Source: Lysobacter sp. ISL-50 (lineage in GTDB: Bacteria > Pseudomonadota > Gammaproteobacteria > Xanthomonadales > Xanthomonadaceae). Taken from it: a DNA stretch of 35,556 bases. Position 1 is the first letter of the stretch. The number at the start of each line of letters is the position of its first letter. Below, one piece after another: positions 32,097 to 35,556 of the stretch. The stretch is from assembly GCF_018612875.1 (NCBI RefSeq), contig NZ_JAGGRI010000050.1, positions 1 to 35,556 on the forward strand. The letters run 5' to 3'. The translations under genes were made by a program, and so were the position numbers. Below the pieces are notes generated by a model. It saw only the letters and a list, made by a program, of their open reading frames with translations. It was not told the DNA's origin and made no database searches.

Positions 32097-32624
32097 CAGG
32101 TGTTTCCCCCTAGCTGAGAACGGAATCGTGGAGCTGATCTATTTGTGGTGGATCTGCGTTTTCGGGTTGCCTTCCTGGCATTAACGATCCTTTTACAAAA
32201 CTGAACTTAACATGGCTGTAATAATTTTTCACATGCCGGTTAGGTTGCGTGGCTTTGCTTAATGCCAACACTCAAGTGGCTGAATACAATGCAGTCTTGT
32301 GTTTTTTTGTGTGCGGCCTGTCAAATTATGGGGCTTTCAAAAGCCGCCCCGGCGTTGTTGCGGTTTCGTTATGCGCGTCACGATGTGTAACGGGTTAGTG
32401 CAATTTTGAATGGCTATTTTAACAAAATCGGCGCAGCCCGGCTTCGACCGGATTCGGGCCGGACGGACCCGTCCGGGTGCGGCCGTCGCGGCGCCCGCGC
32501 CGGTCCGCGCGCGAACGGACGCCACCGGCCGCAGGCCTTACCATGTGCATCGGCCGCCGCGGCGGCATTCCCCTGATCGAGTCCCCATGCGCTATCGAAC
32601 TCCGCGCCCGACCGGATCGCCGGT
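32097..32624. promoter_or_regulatory. AT-rich gene-free region between the receptor and mrp
   Basis: Bases 32161-32430 are much richer in A+T than the rest of the window (for example GTAATAATTTTTCACATG, CTTGTGTTTTTTTGTG). No credible coding frame exists. Candidate minus-strand promoter pieces for the receptor are a perfect TTGACA (32324-32319), without a -10 at normal spacing, and TTACAG with TTGTAA 17 bp on. On the plus strand, TATTTT (32413-32418) could serve mrp. The region 32450-32620 is GC-rich and featureless. It is probably the long regulated leader of the receptor. Confidence 0.5.
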
Positions 32625-33692
32625 ATGAGCGAGAACCTGCAAGCGGCCATCGCGGCCCTGACCCTCCCCGACACCGACCTGAGCCTGAGCGACAGCGAGG
32701 CGCGCGTGCGCGCCGGCGTCGGCGAAGGCCGGGTCGCGGTCTCCATCCACGCCGGTTACCCGCTGCAGGGCCTGCGCGCGGGCCTGGAGGCGGCGATCGC
32801 CGCGCTGCTGGCGCCGCAGGGCCTGAGCCTGGCCAGCCTGGAATTGAATTCGCGCATCGTTTCGCACGCGGTCCAGCCGAACCTGTCGCCGCTGCCGAAC
32901 GTGCGCAACGTGATCGCGGTCGGCTCGGGCAAGGGCGGGGTGGGCAAGTCCACCACCGCGGTCAACCTGGCCCTGGCCCTGGCCGCCGACGGCGCCCGCG
33001 TCGGCGTGCTCGATGCGGACATCTACGGCCCCAGCGTGCCGACCATGCTCGGCGTCCACGGCAAGCCCGACAGCCCCGACGGCAAGCACATCGAGCCGCT
33101 GCGCGCGCACGGCATCGAGGCCATGTCGATCGGCCCGCTGGTCGAGCAGGACACGCCGATGATCTGGCGCGGCCCGATGGCGACCTCGGCGCTGACCACC
33201 TTGCTCAACGACACCCAGTGGAGCGAGCTGGACTATCTGATCGTCGATCTGCCGCCGGGCACCGGCGACATCCAGCTGACCTTGTCGCAGAAGATTCCCG
33301 TGGCCGGCGCGGTGATCGTGACCACCCCGCAGGACGTGGCCACGCTGGACGCGCGCAAGGCGCTGCGCATGTTCGAGAAGGTGCAGGTGCCGGTGCTGGG
33401 CCTGATCGAGAACATGGCCGTGCACCTCTGCTCGAACTGCGGCCACGCCGAGCATCTGTTCGGCGAAGGCGGCGGCGCGCGCATGGCGGCGCAGTACGGC
33501 GTGCCGCTGCTGGGCAGCCTGCCGCTGGAGATCGCCATCCGCGAGCAGGGCGACGCCGGCGTGCCGGTGGTCGCGGCCCAGCCCGATTCGGCCGCCGCGC
33601 ATGCCTATCGCGGCGCGGCGCGGCGCCTGGCCGTGCAACTGGCGCGGCGGCCGCGGGTCACCCCGTCGATCTCGGCCTCGCTGCTGGGCTGA
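32625..33692 (+). CDS. apbC: Mrp/ApbC iron-sulfur cluster carrier ATPase
   Basis: A 355-residue P-loop ATPase that loads [4Fe-4S] clusters onto target proteins. An N-terminal DUF59/MIP18-like domain (about 1-85) precedes the deviant Walker A GKGGVGKS (102-109). Next come VGVLDADIYGPSVP, the switch region YLIVDLPPGTGDIQL, and the cluster-bridging CxxC C269/C272 (HLCSNCGH). The full-length DUF59-Mrp layout matches E. coli Mrp, which is adjacent to metG there; here metG is 4.5 kb away with DUF2147 and a TonB receptor between. ATG 32625 is chosen by homology; the Shine-Dalgarno is poor. Confidence 0.95.
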   Translation: MSENLQAAIAALTLPDTDLSLSDSEARVRAGVGEGRVAVSIHAGYPLQGLRAGLEAAIAALLAPQGLSLASLELNSRIVSHAVQPNLSPLPNVRNVIAVGSGKGGVGKSTTAVNLALALAADGARVGVLDADIYGPSVPTMLGVHGKPDSPDGKHIEPLRAHGIEAMSIGPLVEQDTPMIWRGPMATSALTTLLNDTQWSELDYLIVDLPPGTGDIQLTLSQKIPVAGAVIVTTPQDVATLDARKALRMFEKVQVPVLGLIENMAVHLCSNCGHAEHLFGEGGGARMAAQYGVPLLGSLPLEIAIREQGDAGVPVVAAQPDSAAAHAYRGAARRLAVQLARRPRVTPSISASLLG

Positions 33693-33733
33693 GCCGGACG
33701 CGCCGGATCGGCCGCGGCCGAGGCGGCGCCGAT

Positions 33734-33762
33734 TCCTGCGCCCGCGCCGCAGCCCTTACAAT
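33734..33762 (+). promoter_or_regulatory. Candidate promoter for dcd
   Basis: TACAAT (33757-33762) is a good -10 in very GC-rich DNA, about 58 bp before the dcd ATG. The -35 (TCCTGC, 33734-33739, 17 bp) is weak. Confidence 0.4.
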
Positions 33763-33820
33763 CGCCGCCTTCCCTGTAATTCGTTCGCGCGGCCCCGCCG
33801 CGCCCTGATTGGAACACCGC

Positions 33821-34393
33821 ATGAGCATCAAGTCCGACCGTTGGATCCGCCGCATGTCCGAGCAGCCCGGCGGCATGATCGAGCCGTTCGAGGCCGGTCA
33901 GGTCAAGCATGCCGCCGACGGCCAACGCATCGTCAGCTACGGTACCTCCAGCTACGGCTACGACGTGCGCTGCTCGCGCGAGTTCAAGGTGTTCACCAAC
34001 ATCAACTCGACCATCGTCGATCCGAAGCATTTCGACCCGCGCAGCTTCGTCGATATCGAAAACGACGTGTGCATCATCCCGCCGAACTCCTTCGCCCTGG
34101 CGCGCACGGTCGAGTACTTCCGCATCCCGCGCGACGTGCTGGTGGTCTGCCTGGGCAAGAGCACCTACGCGCGCTGCGGCATCATCGTCAACGTGACCCC
34201 GCTGGAACCGGAGTGGGAAGGCCACGTGACCCTGGAATTCAGCAACACCACGCCGCTGCCGGCGCGCATCTACGCCAACGAGGGCGTGGCGCAGATGCTG
34301 TTCTTCCAGTCCGACGAAGTCTGCGAGACCTCCTACAAAGACCGCGGCGGCAAGTACCAGGGCCAGACCGGCGTCACCCTGCCGCGGACCTGA
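33821..34393 (+). CDS. dcd: dCTP deaminase
   Basis: A 190-residue trimeric enzyme that deaminates dCTP to dUTP, supplying dTTP synthesis. Conserved blocks are [85 protein letters not shown] (split here: catalytic Glu in PLEPEWEGH) and EGVAQMLFF, ending [14 protein letters not shown]. Length matches E. coli Dcd (193). I start at ATG 33821; the ATG four codons upstream has no conserved sequence after it. After the stop, a bulged GC hairpin (about 34402-34426) may end transcription. The 245-bp gap to the RDD gene shows nothing else. Confidence 0.96.
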   Translation: MSIKSDRWIRRMSEQPGGMIEPFEAGQVKHAADGQRIVSYGTSSYGYDVRCSREFKVFTNINSTIVDPKHFDPRSFVDIENDVCIIPPNSFALARTVEYFRIPRDVLVVCLGKSTYARCGIIVNVTPLEPEWEGHVTLEFSNTTPLPARIYANEGVAQMLFFQSDEVCETSYKDRGGKYQGQTGVTLPRT

Positions 34394-34638
34394 GCGACCC
34401 CGGCCGGGCCCCGTCCGGGGCCGGCCGCTGCGACCGTTTTGCCGACCCGGGCAAGGGCGCGCGCGCCCCTTGGCCGGCCCGCGTGCGCGGGTCGCGCCGC
34501 CCCGGCGGATAATCGGATGCGAATTGGCGGCGATTCGGCGCGTCGATTGCGCCCTGCTCCTGTTATCTTCGCCGGGCAAACCCAAGGCGCCGCGGCGGGG
34601 AACCGCGGATGCCCTATCAACCCGCAAGGAGTAAACGA

Positions 34639-35151
34639 ATGGACCCGCAGAACCCTTATCAGAGCCCGCAGTCGTCGCTGGCCACACCCGACACCGGCAA
34701 CCAGGAACTGGCCGATCGCGGCGTGCGCCTGGTCGCGGCGATCATCGACGGCGTCATCATGCTGGTGTTGATGCTGCCGCTGATGTTCATCGGCGGCTAT
34801 TTCAACGCCGTCATGGAAGCCTCGCAAACCGGTCAGCAACCCTACGGCCTGCAGATCCTGTGGGGCATCGGCGGCCTGCTGCTGTTCTTCGCGGTGCAGT
34901 ACCTGCCGCTGAGCCAGACCGGCCAGACCTGGGGCAAGAAGGTCATGAAGATCAAGATCGTCGATCTCGACGGCCAGAAGCCGAGTATCGGCACGCTGCT
35001 GGGCAAGCGTTATCTGTTCTCGCAGGGCGTGGGCATCATTCCGTGCCTGGGCGCGGTGATCGCGCTGGTCGATGTGCTGATGATCTTCCGTGAGGATCGC
35101 CGCTGCCTGCACGACCAGATCGCCGGTACGCGGGTTGTGATCGCGCGCTGA
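34639..35151 (+). CDS. RDD family inner-membrane protein
   Basis: A 170-residue protein beginning with a polar Pro/Gln-rich tail (1-24, MDPQNPYQSPQSS). The RDD domain follows: the namesake Arg-Asp pattern in LADRGVRLVAAIIDGVI with a first transmembrane helix (about 30-52), a second helix (about 75-95, LWGIGGLLLFFAVQYL), then TGQTWGKKVMKIKIVDLDGQKPS. A third hydrophobic segment (about 134-150) precedes the conserved ending RRCLHDQIAGTRVV. RDD proteins are of mostly unknown function; some are transporters or antiporters. ATG 34639 has AAGGAG eight bases upstream. Monocistronic, closed by the terminator at 35209-35245. Confidence 0.92.
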   Translation: MDPQNPYQSPQSSLATPDTGNQELADRGVRLVAAIIDGVIMLVLMLPLMFIGGYFNAVMEASQTGQQPYGLQILWGIGGLLLFFAVQYLPLSQTGQTWGKKVMKIKIVDLDGQKPSIGTLLGKRYLFSQGVGIIPCLGAVIALVDVLMIFREDRRCLHDQIAGTRVVIAR

Positions 35152-35208
35152 TTCGGCGATGGAAGTTCGGGATTCGCGGAAGCGGATTCGTCGGATCTTC
35201 CAGTAACG

Positions 35209-35245
35209 AAAAACGCGTCGATGCGAGAGCATCGGCGCGTTTTTT
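35209..35245 (+). terminator. Rho-independent terminator after the RDD gene
   Basis: Stem AAAAACGCGTCGATGC / GCATCGGCGCGTTTTT with one G-T pair and loop GAGA, ending in a run of six T. It is 57 bp past the stop. Confidence 0.88.
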
Positions 35246-35321
35246 ATTGGTGGCGGGCAGGGCGGAATGGAGTCCATTCGTCGTTCTTGCCGTTGCTGTC
35301 GATGTTGATGCTGCCGTCGCT

Positions 35322-35410
35322 CTGCCGTTGCCGTTGCCGTTGCTGTTGCTGTTGCTGGCGCTGTTGTTGCTTGGTTTTAGCTGTTGCCCGGCGCAGCTTG
35401 TAACTCGCGA
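35322..35410. repeat. Right copy of the edge repeat with CCGTTG tract
   Basis: CCGTTG/CTGTTG hexamers (35322-35356) and degenerate units lead into 35381-35410, which is the inverted copy of bases 1-30 (29 of 30). A short palindrome, GAATGGAGTCCATTC, sits at 35265-35279 just before it. Reading frames give Gln-Arg runs only; I do not call a gene. Confidence 0.8.
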
Positions 35411-35556
35411 GACCAGGGACACCCGAAGGGCGGCGCACATGGACGTGCGCCGGGTGCCACCTTGGGCAGGATGCCCAATGTGGCACCTGCCTGCGAAAGC
35501 ACCGCACTCGTGGCTCTTGATTCGAAACAGCCTAAAGCCCTTTCTTTGGTTACTTT
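35411..35556. repeat. Strongly folded dispersed repeat at the right edge
   Basis: Two adjacent hairpins: CGGCGCAC (35431-35438) with GTGCGCCG (35445-35452), and a nested stem GTGCCAC + TTGGGCA (35454-35468) with TGCCCAA + GTGGCAC (35472-35486), with one mismatch. The end, CTTTCTTTGGTTACTTT, is a sequence I associate with repeated non-coding elements in Xanthomonadaceae. It is cut by the window end. Confidence 0.65.

Noticed and set aside
29274-32117. A 947-codon plus-strand frame opposite the TonB receptor
   Set aside because: Antisense shadow. The minus strand has a signal peptide, plug, barrel and terminal Phe; this frame has only Val/Ala/Arg/Gly-rich low-complexity sequence.
35244-35507. 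An 87-codon minus-strand frame with Gln/Arg runs at the right edge
   Set aside because: It is a translation of the dispersed repeat and hexamer tract. Annotated proteins of this type in relatives are probably artefacts.

Overview
This is high-GC DNA (about 67-70% by eye) from a gammaproteobacterium, most likely Xanthomonadaceae and probably Lysobacter or a close relative. The assignment rests on three things: the protein sequences; family-typical dispersed repeats (CGTCATTCCCGCGAACG, TGTAGGAGGGGCTTCAGCCCC, CTCTCCCGCAAGCGGGAGAGG); and a gene order that keeps several blocks known from E. coli and xanthomonads. I see no phage, insertion-sequence transposase, rRNA or CRISPR. The window is chromosomal, mostly housekeeping, with small islands of repeats, gene remnants and lineage-specific secreted proteins.

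Layout. Positions 1-310 hold a repeat with a (GGCAAC)6 tract, then a dead DUF1275 gene remnant. Positions 603-4951 hold phoH-bcp-gcvR on the minus strand, divergent from dapA and a BamC-like lipoprotein on the plus strand; bamC-dapA/gcvR-bcp is also the E. coli arrangement. Positions 5228-8424 are the accessory island: a secreted protein with three DLSQL repeats, a small lipoprotein directly behind a calpain-like (C2) cysteine protease, and a divergent coiled-coil/membrane protein. After a large inverted repeat come fdxA and tRNA-Glu(CTC) on the minus strand.

Positions 9567-15723 are a plus-strand run pcnB-folK-panB-panC-panD-pgi: RNA polyadenylation, folate and pantothenate/CoA synthesis, and glycolysis. 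Behind pgi is a VOC (glyoxalase-like) gene stump, cut off exactly at a perfect 34-bp inverted repeat. queG (minus) and nnr-tsaE-amiC-mutL (plus) follow; they cover queuosine synthesis, NAD(P)HX repair, tRNA t6A modification, cell-wall splitting and mismatch repair. A DUF1684 lipoprotein is nearly fused to mutL, and a TraB/GumN protein follows.

Positions 25459-32096 are minus strand: an orphan RnfB-like ferredoxin, metG, a DUF2147 protein and a large TonB-dependent receptor. An AT-rich, gene-free region of about 500 bp precedes mrp/apbC, dcd and an RDD membrane protein on the plus strand. The right edge is a second copy of the left-edge repeat in opposite orientation, followed by a strongly folded repeat.

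The best candidate for something undescribed is the calpain-like protease with its adjacent small lipoprotein (6050-7665), which could be an effector or toxin with its immunity partner. Other points of note are two gene remnants bounded by repeats, a covarying family of palindromic elements, and a divergent queG/nnr promoter that predicts leaderless mRNAs.
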